Below, in pieces: positions 54,401 through 64,000 of a stretch of 64,000 nucleotides of DNA. The position numbers and the translations under genes were made by a program. The DNA lies in assembly GCF_001642475.1 (NCBI RefSeq), contig NW_019173959.1, forward strand, positions 186,001 to 250,000, given 5' to 3'. The notes below the pieces were generated by a model, which worked only from the letters and a program-made list of their open reading frames with translations, made no database searches and was not told the origin of the DNA. The first letter of the stretch is position 1, and each line of letters opens with the position of its first letter. The DNA comes from Fonsecaea monophora. Lineage: Eukaryota > Ascomycota > Eurotiomycetes > Chaetothyriales > Herpotrichiellaceae.

Positions 54401-55030
54401 GGTGTCTGTATCTCTAACGATATCTGTATCCGCAGTATCTCGTACTTGTACATCTGATATAAATACCTGGGCATCACGATATCGTGATATCATAATCCCC
54501 GTACGCGAACACGGACAAGTACATACCCGGTACACGATACGCGATACTCGAGACGAGGTCCACGGTACACCCTACGTGGAAGTGGAAGTGGATGTGGATG
54601 TGGGTACTACTCGTTCGAGTAATTCTCTCTTCTCTTCTGGAGATCTTAGCACGCTTTGCTCAGAGCTCAGGGCCGCGGGCTTGGAACCTGATTTGTTATC
54701 TGTAGAGTAATTCGGGAAGTGGACGTCAGCCGTGCGGACATACTTACGTGCATACATACGTGCGAGTGAGTGAGTGAGGACCTGGTACGAGGTACTGTAC
54801 ATGTATATACCCCTGCTGGCCGCTCACCAATCGGAGACCGAGCTTCCAAGATGAAACGAACGAGAGGAGCAAACGAGGCTGTACTTCGTATGCAGCCCGT
54901 CAGCAACATTGGAGGTTTATTACCAATAGCCGACTCAACCCCATGGGCAGGAATATCAGGCATTCCAGACTTATGTACAGTCATCCCCCGGGTTCCGGGG
55001 AAAAGCAGGGAGGGACGGACTGGCGAACAT

Positions 55031-55050
55031 GACCTGACCTGACCTGACCT
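55031..55050. repeat. GACCT tandem repeat, four copies
   Basis: Four exact 5-bp units followed by a G run. No function is apparent. Confidence 0.9.
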
Positions 55051-55551
55051 GGGGGTTTGGGTGAGGCGCTCAGTCGCGTTATATAGATAGATCGAGGGAT
55101 GGATAGATGGGTGGCTTGCTTGTTTCCTGGCTCGATCTGGCTGGCCACGCTAGCTGGCGTATCTCTCGCAGTGGTCGGAATGCAGCCTGAGGTACCAAAG
55201 TATATATATAAGCGCTAGCTAATAGATAGATAGACCCTCACCGACTAGTTAACTAGCTAGCTAGCTTGCTCAGCTGAAGCTGCATCTGCATCTGCATTTG
55301 CCGACGATGATAGACGAGGAGGTGAATGAATGCATGAATCCCCGTAATGGCGTTTTGGCGCATGCCAGCCTGCCTGGCCTTTTCGAGGGAGGGTTGGCGA
55401 GGCGACTAAACCGTTTGTATGGATAGATGGACAGACAGTGTGGTTGGAGATATAAATACGTGTATGTCGCAGTAAGTGCAAGATAGTAGCTGCATGCCAG
55501 TTGCCAGTAGTCTCGTACCTTTGTTCACATTGTGCCGTGATTTTTCGCAAG

Positions 55552-56552
55552 ATGTTTCTGTCCCTCCTGATGAGCCTTGTCTTTATGTGCTTCCCCCGGG
55601 TGTCTTTGGGTGCTGGTATCGGAGCTCAACCGGGTATGTTCACCCTCAGATGCGATCTTCTGACATCCAACTGCTGTCTGGCAACGTGATCCACACCACC
55701 AGCAGATCTAGAGCACCAGTAGCCACTGAATAGGGTGCAAGGATGGGTCACTGACCGGAAGACACAGACTTGTCCCTCACACTCCTCCAAGCACATCAAG
55801 TCCCCCTCCGCCCGATCCAGCTGCGGACACCACCGACCTTCAACGAGACACCCTCGAAGCCATGGGACCCGATGCCACCAAACTGGTTCCTGGGGAACTG
55901 GTTCATCACGTACTCCAACCAAGAGCTCTACCAAATCTTCCGGAATTTCATCTGGACCTTGACACGGCCTTGCGCGAATGACTCGTGCTACCCGCTCCAG
56001 GCCACGCACCTCGCCACCTTGACGACCTTTCAGCTCGTAAATGACATGAAGAAGCCCAACGCCACGTACATGGCGTATTCGCTCGACACGGCCGTCAGTG
56101 ACGCTGTTGGAGGTGTCTACCACAGCGTGCCCACGGCCTCCCTCGCTGCGCAGAACAACACGTACGAGGTCATCGGCTGGGGTTACGACTCTCACGGCGA
56201 CGGCTTCGTGGTCGTCTATGAGACACCCGCAGCGTCACAGTCGGTGGCGTCGCTCGATATCTTCAGCCGAGCGCCCTCGGGCCCGACCAACGACACCCTC
56301 GACGCCATCAAGTCTGGCATTCAAAAGCTGGGCAACCAGAGTTTGATTGACCTGTTGAAGGACGTGATAAGGACGCCACAGGACGGAGGAAGGGACCACG
56401 ATCCCTGGCCTGCGTGTAATGCCACCTGCAGAACCAACGGTAAGCAACTCGTGCTCCCTTTCAACACCGCAGTACTTTGATCCCTTGCTTCAGACCAGTA
56501 TGGGCATCTTCCATGTGCTGACATTTCGCCAGAGTATTCTGTCCCACTTTGA
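55552..56552 (+). CDS. small secreted glycoprotein, possibly lipocalin-like
   Basis: Three exons (55552..55633, 55768..56439, 56494..56552) give 270 residues. The N-terminus is a clear signal peptide (MFLSLLMSLVFMCFPRVSLG, cleavage probably near residue 20). The mature part has six Asn-X-Ser/Thr sites (NDSC, NATY, NNTY, NDTL, NQSL, NATC) and paired cysteines. WFLGNWFITYSN, FIWTLTRPC, NNTYEVIGWGYDSHGDGFVVVYE and WPACNATC form a beta-rich pattern that resembles lipocalin-like barrels; I cannot confirm the family. Exon 1 is joined at phase 1 to the acceptor at 55767, giving AQPDLSLTLL. The last exon is short and least certain. Its divergent neighbour is the zinc-cluster regulator, 2.2 kb away. 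An extracellular ligand-binding role is possible. Confidence 0.72.
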
Positions 56553-57303
56553 ACACCAGCCGATGGTCCCGAGAGTATATCTAGCGTCGATGGCAGATCA
56601 GGCTGGTAGTGAGAGAGGTAATGGTAAAGAGGTCCATGACAAAACCACAACACGGCACCAGGCAGATGACAATGTATATGTAGCACAAATCAGAATCTTC
56701 TCAACGAGTGAGGGAATAGGACAGAGAAGTTGCTAATCTGCCAATACTGTCTATTCTTTGGTCCTTATGACTTCGACACAAGTCTAAGTTGCTGTTGAGA
56801 TTTCTTCAAAGGCGCAAAGGCTCCTCGAAACAATGCCAGGGAGACAATTCTCAGTGTACGTGAAGTCGAAACTCGACCGTAGGTCGGCTTGATGTCTTTC
56901 TGATCGACCGTTAAGCCCTGCTTCGTCTGGTCGTTGCTCTTCCCTGGGTGCGATCTGCATGCTGTTTCATCTGATATATATGGTTGGGCGGCGGGCTGGC
57001 CAACTTACCCGTGCGGCTGGACCAGCAGTAGGTGAGGTGTGCTTGATGTGCTGCTCACAAGGTGAAGCCATGCACCAGACAGACGAGGCAGATTCCAGGC
57101 TCGCGACAGGATGCATCACTGCTGGATTGCCTATGGTCATGCAACACCTGTCACCTTGGCGATGAACTGCCTCACCAGTGCAGAAAGATCTCTTGCGCCA
57201 AATGAAAAGCAACAAGAAATTCATTCTCATCGCCGTGAGTTGTGAAGAAAGCCCACGCATTTCTAGTCTTGGTCCAAGGCAACCATCAGCGAACATACAA
57301 TCC
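56553..57303. other. intergenic region
   Basis: It separates two plus-strand genes. No gene, repeat or RNA is apparent. Confidence 0.5.
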
Positions 57304-58185
57304 ATGTCCGGGAAAAAAGAGAAAGAGAACCACAAAGCCAAAATGCTCTGGGTTTCCCACGATTTCGATCCACTTATTCAAGGTGAGTCCGTCCATTCTG
57401 GTTATTGATGCCTTTGTCAACATGCCATAGAGCTGGAGCAACAACCTTTTCCGCCGGCAAGCAAACCTTTAGGCCAGGTCCTGAGCACAGCTGCACGACA
57501 AACAAGCCACACACTCTTGAAACCATTGAATGGATGTGGTAAGCGATTGGCCTGACCTGGTCGTACTGAAAGTCCCGGTTCAGCCCACCCAATACTAATT
57601 GGTGCATCAGATTATCATCTCTACCTGCGCAGAGCTGGGAAGGAATCCGAAGAGCTGGTCCAGGCACTATTCGAACTTTTGGCAAATCCCGAGGCAAACC
57701 ACACGATCCAGTTCATCGTCCGCACGAACATCCAGGTGCTCCGCAAACTGCAACAAGAAGTGTGTCATGATCGATGGAAAGTCGTGAAGAAGAAGACAAT
57801 CGATGTCATCCACTTGGATTCTGATAGCGAAGGAGACGACGGCAAACCTCACGTTGAAACACTTGCTCAAGAGACCCTGCATACATCAGAAGAGCAGAAG
57901 AACTGGGCTGCCATTTTGGAATTTGAGGTCAAGATATCAGAGATTGCTCTGCAACGGCTACGCATCGCAAACGAGGCTTCGGTGCTGGTTCGAAAAGAAA
58001 AGACTTCGAGCATCAGCGAGGAGGAGAGTGAGCGGCTGGAGGCTCAGTTCATCGACTTCCAAAGCTGGCGAGCGATCATGATTAGGTGGGTATTACAGGT
58101 GAATAGGATGACTGGCAACCGCGATTTTCTGCGGCGCCACCGGAATGAGCTTTGGGATATCGTGGGCCACAACTTGGAAGGCTGA
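57304..58185 (+). CDS. hypothetical protein with SUMO-interacting-like motif
   Basis: I do not recognise this family. The model has two exons (57304..57382, 57611..58185) and 217 residues. The 228-nt intron has a TACTAAT branch site just before its acceptor, and joining gives FDPLIQDYHLYLRRAGKESEE. An upstream exon starting near 57203 (MKSNKKFILIA before a GTGAGT) is possible, so the 5' end is uncertain. The protein is mostly helical and charged. Residues ~95-105 read TIDVIHLDSDSEGDD, a hydrophobic core followed by acidic residues and serines, the form of a SUMO-interacting motif. The C-terminal half is predicted coiled-coil by eye (LEFEVKISEIALQRLRIANE). No catalytic motif is seen. Confidence 0.55.
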
Positions 58186-60426
58186 AAGCTGGATGGCGGA
58201 TTTGTGTCTTTCCTTCCCAGCTATGTATGACAGGTCAGAGCATGGCCCGCAGAACGGTGATGGTTGTGAAGCCATATTGTCTCGTGTTGAAAAATGGTTC
58301 CATGGAAAAACAAAAAGACTCCTCATGCTCAGGGGCCTGATAAGACTAGGTAGAGTTCCAGGTTAGCGATCGTATGGCAAGCCAACTGAGTTTCCAAGAA
58401 ACCACGATTTATCAATAAAGCATTGAGAAAGAAAATGCCACACAAGGAGCCATCATATCGCAGATGACTTTCGACCGGTGAAACTCCAGCACCTATCTGC
58501 ACGATACCAAGAGGAATGGCCGACGCAATGCCATCATTTGTGACAGTGTCTATTATTGAAGAAGATCAGCATGAAACTGGCTCACGATGCATGGCCAAGG
58601 CCTGGGATTTTCCGATAAGCATCATGTCGCACAATGCTTAACACATCTTGATTCTGTGGTGATCCCACAGGAAAAGAGGCTGCAGGTGCTTTACTTGTAA
58701 GCGTCGACTACTCTCCTAATCAGCTTTTGTCTTGTACTGGTAGATGTCTTTGCAGGACCAAACCCAGGGAGCAATCGGCGGCGGAGTCCATCGGATCTTG
58801 GAAGCAGCAAGCGTGGGGTGGAATTGGCACGGGGTCCAGATCCTTCATTAAAGGGAGACCAGGTATTTTGTGCATGATGCTGCTTCCCAGAGAGTGTGCT
58901 TGCGTCGGCTCTCTGACCCAAATGAGCAAAAGGAAAGATATAAGTGACTGACGATACCATGCAACGGCCACGTAAGCCACGAGGGATGGGTTTGGAGACT
59001 CCTGTTTGTGGCATATGGAGACAGGCTCGAGGATTTCAATGAACATGACATGACCTGCTTGCTATGGTGAGCTGGAGCAGTAGAATAGATACAAGTCTTA
59101 TCTTCAGCCTTGCTACCTGCTTGTCCAAGCTACTACCATCGCCGAGGGTTTCATATGCGTGTCAGAAAGACCTGCGTCCTCGGAGTGGCGAAAGCGGAAT
59201 AAGGCTCGGAGGTCTGTATTTTCCGGGTCGCGAGAAAAGGCCGACCCAAGGGTTCAGTCGGTAAAGTTGTACAATACTGCGGAGGGACAGATGGTTCCAT
59301 GGGGAGAGTAATGGCTGATCGGACAAGATGGTAGCATATGTTGGTGCCTCTCTATTTCCAACTACTTGGACAATTTACAGCCTCGTGGTGACGTAGTGCC
59401 AGAACTGGTTACACTGCAAGGCTGGGCGCGGGGATGAAGGCTATGATGTCATAAGAGGCTTCCCCTTTCAGCCATGGGAAAAGGAACAATCGACAACGTC
59501 TCTATCGCTATCGTTGGTCAATCAACCACTGGGCTGCATACACCTCTGCTCACCCTATAACCAAGTCAGCACCTGCGCCCCACGATGCAAAATACCACCT
59601 ATTCGCCCTTGCCCCTCGGACGTATCCGACACGCGCAGCATTGCCGCTGGTGTGATCATCATGCATGAGCGTCTTGCCATCGCCGAGTAAAGAGCACCAA
59701 TAGGCGATGAATTATTCTATATCGAAGCTGGACAGAGTTAGCCTTACCGTTCATCTCCTTTCTGATTGGCTGTCAACTCACGAGGCTCTCTCTCTCCCAA
59801 CGTATCAGCACGCGACCACCTTTGAAGTGGCCTATGTCGTAAGAGCAGGGGAGGGAAAAATGCTCAATCTCCCCACACGAACTATATCACTCATCCACCC
59901 TGTATCGTGAATCACTCACTCAGCGAGTCTTATCGACCACTGTCCAGTCCACTCTCTTGATCAGGGCTCACCAAGCATTGATCCTGGTGCTTCTCAGGTA
60001 CCTTATCTCTGTCCTTTGCTTCCGGAGCATCCGCACACAGAGATTCGGCGTCCAACCTTGTTGTGACCTCTACTTGTCAGTGTAACATAATCCCATGCCA
60101 GAACAGTATCACCCGAGGCTATGGATACCCCGAGATGGGTCCTTCACCGAAGTCGAGATGTTGTCCCGCGCTACAGCCGCGCGTGGAGGCGGATTTGCTT
60201 CGAGAAATCTTTACCGACATCGCATTCCATGTCCTGGGGGTCAAAAGGCTGCGAATTTCCACACTTCCTCGTTCTTGAACTCTTTCATCCTGAAAGCTTC
60301 TGTGATAGACACAGGTTCTCGTCTCATATCGTTTCTCGGTAGCGAGGCTTTGTGGTCTTGTTTTCGATTTGCACGCCCCTGACTTCCGAATCTTCGACGA
60401 CAGCCCCAGGTTCCCAGGTCATCAAC
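58186..60426. other. 2.2-kb gene-free region upstream of amino-acid permease
   Basis: Only short frames without family features are present. Two CTTATC (GATAAG reversed) sites occur at 59929-59934 and 60002-60007, about 430-500 bp before the permease start. Such sites bind GATA factors of nitrogen control in fungi. No RNA gene is seen. Confidence 0.5.
59929..60007. promoter_or_regulatory. pair of GATA-factor-type sites before the permease
   Basis: CTTATC occurs twice, 73 bp apart. Paired GATA sites are typical of AreA-type nitrogen regulation, and amino-acid permeases are common targets. The link is inferred. Confidence 0.3.
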
Positions 60427-62769
60427 ATGGATGTTGACTTGGAGAAGAAGCAGGAACCCAGCCCTGGGTCTCCTACTCCTAGCCAGGAATATGGCCAGAT
60501 CGTCTCCACTCAGGAGAAGACGTCTTTGTTCGCCCGCATAATCGATGGATTTCGCGAAAATCCCCAGTGCGTCTTCCACTTCATACGTATGCCTGAAACC
60601 GACACGGAGGTCATGCTAACATCCCCGCTCTTTCTGTGTCCAACAGCGCCCGCGTCACCGAGTTGCTCGTCGACGACAATGGGAAACCGCTGCCTGACCA
60701 GCCGCCAGCACAGCCAGCGCTGGCCATGAAACTCAAACAGCGACATTTGCAGATGATTGCTATTGGCGGCTCCATAGGCACTGGTCTCTTTGTCGGTTCA
60801 GGCTCGGCCCTTGCCACCGGCGGTCCAGCAGCCCTTGTGCTCGCGTATTGCCTCCTGGGAATCATGATCTTCTGCACCGTGCATGCCTTGGGAGAGATGG
60901 CTGTCTTGTGAGTGACTCCATCAGACCTGGCGGGAGACGCAGAGCGTCGCCAAAGCGGTCACCGCCCGCATGATGGTCTTCTCCGCCCCCATCAGTGTGG
61001 CTCAAAAGGCTGATATCAGAATTGCGCCAACAGATTCCCAGTCGCTGGCTCATACTCGGCATACTCATCAAGATTTATTGACCCAGCATGGGGTTTTGCA
61101 ATGTAAGTGGATCCCCACCCCGATAACCCCAGTCATGACCCTAACCCTGACCCTGACCCTAGGGGTTGGAATTACTGCTTTCAGTGGCTAGTCACTTTGC
61201 CCATTGAAATAATGGCTGCCAGTATAACCCTGAATTACTGGCAGGGGGCACGTGACGTTAACCCCTGTGTCTGGGTCACCATCTTCTATATTGTCATTGT
61301 CTCCATCAATCTGTTCGGGGTCAGGGGTTATGGAGAGGCTGAGTTCATTTTCTCGATCGTCAAAGTGATCGCCACGTTAGGGTTTATGTGAGTTACATCC
61401 TTTTCCATAAAATGATGCGGAAAGAAAACGATACTGACTCGGACTGTCGTACAGTATATTCGCCTTAGTCGTTGACGTCGGTGGAGGACCTACCGGGCAT
61501 TACTTCGGAGCCAAAACATGGGACGACCCAGGCGCATTTGCGTATGGTTTCAAGGGCGTCTGCTCGGTCTTTGTCACCGCCGCGTTTTCGTTCGGTGGGA
61601 CCGAGCTGGTGGGTTTGGCGGCAGCAGAGGCAGAAAATCCACGTCTGGCGCTTCCCACCGCCATCAAACAAGTGTTCTGGCGGGTGGTTCTCGTAAGCCG
61701 GCTCAGAAAAGACCCCTGGCATTTTGCGTCAGCCCTCACTAACGGGGGCCGAACCAGTTCTATATCATCTCCCTGACCTTCGTTGGGTGCCTGGTGCGAT
61801 GGGATGACCCTCGGCTGCTCAATAGCGGCAGCAGCGCCAACAACTGGACCTCGCCATTCGTGCTGGCCATCAAGGTAAGTTGTTCTGGCAGCCGGCAGGC
61901 TATGAGAGGAGATGGTCGACGCTAACAAGGAGTCAGAATGCGGGCGTTGGAGGCTTGCCCTCGGTTTTCAATGCTGTCATTCTCATCGCAGTTCTGAGTG
62001 TCGGAAACGCATCTGTTTATGGCGCATCGCGAACGCTGGCTGCACTGGCTGATAACGGTCAAGCACCCAAAATATTTGGCTATATTGACCGAACAGGCAG
62101 ACCGCTCGTGGCCATTCTCTTCTCGTCGGCACTCGGGGCTCTCTGTTATATTGTGGCGTTGTCGCCCTCGCAGCGTCAAGAAGCGTGGAACTGGATGTTT
62201 GCGGTCAGCGGTCTCGCAAGCATCTTCACCTGGGGATCCATCTGTCTGTGTCACATCCGATTCCGCCAGGCCTGGAAATACCACGGTCACACTCTGGACG
62301 AACTGCCTTACAAGTCTCAAGCGGGCGTGATTGGGTCATGGATTGGATTTCTGTTCAATTGCCTGGTGCTGATAGCCCAGTTCTGGACGGGATTTGCCCC
62401 TGTGAGTTGTCCTTGTCGCCAACATGAATGCTGACGTACACGGCACCTGACTGTATCACTGATTCGTATCATCCGTTGAATTGTTCAAATAACAAGGCTG
62501 ACTATATTTTGCCACCACAGATTGGTTACCGAGACATGTCATCATCTGAGAGGACCAAGATCTTCTTCGAAGGATATTTGGCGGCACCCATCGTCATAGT
62601 CTTCTACATCGGATTCAAGATTTGGAAGAGAACCTCGATCCGCCAAATCAAGGACATCGATGTGGTCTCTGGCCGACGGGAGCTGGATCTGGAACACATT
62701 CTAGCCGAAGAAAAAGCGATCCGAGCGACGTGGCCATGGTGGAAGAAAACGTGGAACACGTTTTGCTAG
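60427..62769 (+). CDS. amino-acid permease (APC superfamily, fungal AAT type)
   Basis: Eight exons (60427..60566, 60647..60907, 61034..61102, 61163..61387, 61455..61692, 61758..61874, 61937..62401, 62521..62769) give 587 residues with about 12 membrane spans. The signature MKLKQRHLQMIAIGGSIGTG and GLFVGSGSALATGGPAAL mark span 1; GEMAVLFPVAGSYSAYSSRF, GWNYCFQWLVTLPIEI, FSFGGTELVGLAAAE and SVYGASRTLAALA are all conserved. The C-terminal tail is short and ends WPWWKKTWNTFC. Members are plasma-membrane proton symporters for amino acids; specificity cannot be read. Each junction restores a conserved motif, so the splicing is solid. Intron 3 contains a telomere-like run. GATA-type sites lie upstream. 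Confidence 0.93.
61137..61160. repeat. CCCTAA/CCCTGA repeat inside intron 3 of the permease
   Basis: Four GACCCT/AACCCT units stand directly before the acceptor of the intron. They resemble telomere repeats but serve here as the pyrimidine-rich end of the intron. Confidence 0.75.
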
Positions 62770-64000
62770 GTAGGCGGGCTGAAAAGAGATGTGTTGAATG
62801 AGTACGAGGCTCTGAGGAAAAGGATGCTACAAAAGACTAATTTGAAACCTGAGGCTGCAAAGTAGGAGATGCCAAGAGACGTGGACGAGCTCAGGGCGGA
62901 TGTGATCACCATCGCAGGAGGGGGGCGAGTTTGAGGCCCGATCAGTTTTTGCCCTCAAGCATCGAAACATGGAAAACGTCCAAACGTCAGAAGGGGTGAA
63001 AACGTGGGTCTCTGATCCGCTTTGCAGCCCGAGGGAAGCGAATAGCAGATGGTACGAGTCAGCCCTTCGATCTTGGCCTGCAGCTGTAGGCGGCATCTGA
63101 TTGATAGAAATCCCCCGGGATGAAATAAGTATTGCGCATCAGCACTGCCAAGCCCATTACGTGCAACTAGGGGAGGCCTTGGTGGTGTCTGGTGCTTCCT
63201 TGTGGCGCCCCTGTGATGGCCTGCTGAGGGCGATGTTCGTAACCATGACTTATCTGCATCCGTGATGATCAGGCAATGTACGGAGTGCGACGGAGGGAGG
63301 ACAAGGAGGGAGCTGGGACGAGGGTATGTACCGAGTAGAAGAGGGCAAAAAAAGGTGATGATGAGAAGAGGTAGATGCGTGTTCCTCCTACTCGGTACTG
63401 GAGCAATGCAATTGATCGTTTGTGTGTGCCTCCTCATCCCATCTCTTCTTTTCTGCCTTTTTGGGGACCCATTCTCCTTGTTTGGCGTAGTGGTATGTAG
63501 TCTTTGTCGGCACGTGCCTGTCCTCGATAAAATAAACGAAGCAGCAAACTGCTTGAACTGCCAGGTGGAAGAGTGACTGGCGAAGTTGACGGGGGGGAGT
63601 CCTTGTGTCCCCTAATTACGGAGTTTCTCGAGTGCCAAGCAGCGATTCATTGGACGGAGGCCGTCATACCGACCACCAGGTAACGGGGATTGCCATTGGC
63701 CACTGAGGGGCGGCGCATCAGGGGGGCTGTTCCTGCTTGTTCGGTGCCAGGGGGACGCGCGGCGCAGTTGGTGTCGTCGTCAGCCTCCCAGAAGCAGCAG
63801 CCCGAATCCCCCAGAATTGGCCTTGGAAGCTCGACTTGTTCCCTTCGGGGGGCCAATCCAGGGCCTACCAAAGCTTGCCAGTGCTAGAGTTGCACTGAGT
63901 GGCTCCTTTGTTACTTGCCTGGGTCATTCTTGTCCACGTCGACCTTGCACGTCCGCTTGCGATCTCCTCCCCCGGGTGCCCACCGCTACCTCCAAAGCAC
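62770..64000. other. right-edge region without a supported gene
   Basis: It follows the permease and runs to the window end. Short frames show no family feature. A gene beginning beyond the edge is possible. Confidence 0.45.

Larger units (their letters stand above)
53307..55551. other. 2.2-kb gene-free region with simple repeats
   Basis: It lies between the regulator and the secreted-protein gene, which are transcribed outward. Visible are GGTGGTCTGT repeats (about 54220-54250), a telomere-like stretch (54379-54400), GACCT repeats (55031-55050) and TA/GATA/CTAG low complexity (about 55198-55265). No coding or RNA gene is supported. Confidence 0.5.

Overview
This window is a gene-dense nuclear segment of a filamentous ascomycete (Pezizomycotina). 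Genes are split by short introns (46-228 nt, mostly 50-80) with GT...AG ends. The families are fungal: two Zn2Cys6 transcription factors, a HET-domain protein, an RGS-LOV photoreceptor, DUF8004 and DUF3431 proteins, and a Fot1/pogo transposon with a RIP-like mutation pattern. The mix of catabolic enzymes, P450s and transporters resembles Eurotiomycetes of the black-yeast type (Chaetothyriales), but that placement is an inference. I support 23 protein genes and one dead transposase. All introns were placed by eye from splice sites, frame and family conservation; every spliced model has a length divisible by three.

Left part (1-21 kb). The ER ubiquitin ligase Hrd1 runs off the left edge. A probable catabolic cluster follows: an AtuA-family protein and an SMP-30/gluconolactonase-type hydrolase share a divergent promoter; a Zn2Cys6 regulator lies tail-to-tail with the hydrolase, its stop codon only 15 bp away; an anion:cation-type MFS permease is divergent from the regulator; then an SDR oxidoreductase. 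A DUF3431 membrane protein, a P450 with a non-canonical I-helix and a cyclase-family hydrolase come next and may or may not belong to the same pathway. Candidate zinc-cluster operators lie in both divergent promoters.

Middle part (21-44 kb). A HET-domain protein is followed by an RGS-LOV blue-light receptor of the BcLOV4 type with its photoactive cysteine, divergent from a small kinase-fold protein. Then come a conserved nuclear-looking protein, a DUF8004 protein preceded by 2.9 kb without a gene, an unknown protein with a C-terminal segment that may be ubiquitin-like, an MFS transporter and a second, unrelated kinase-like protein.

Transposon (44.8-47.0 kb). A 2,246-bp Fot1/pogo-type element has about 42-bp terminal inverted repeats and TA target duplications. 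Its transposase reading frame has no frameshift of its own but carries about twenty TAA/TAG stops, and the third acidic residue of its DD35D triad reads Asn. A 368-bp palindrome-bearing sequence with a 5-bp target duplication is inserted in it; removing the insert and one duplication restores the transposase frame exactly. The insert lacks the AT bias, so it probably arrived after the mutation episode.

Right part (47-64 kb). Beside the transposon is a second candidate cluster, SDR <-> P450 (divergent) plus a Zn2Cys6 regulator. After a 2.2-kb repeat-bearing gap come a small secreted glycoprotein, a hypothetical protein with a SUMO-interacting-like motif, and an amino-acid permease with eight exons. 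No tRNA, rRNA or CRISPR array was recognised.
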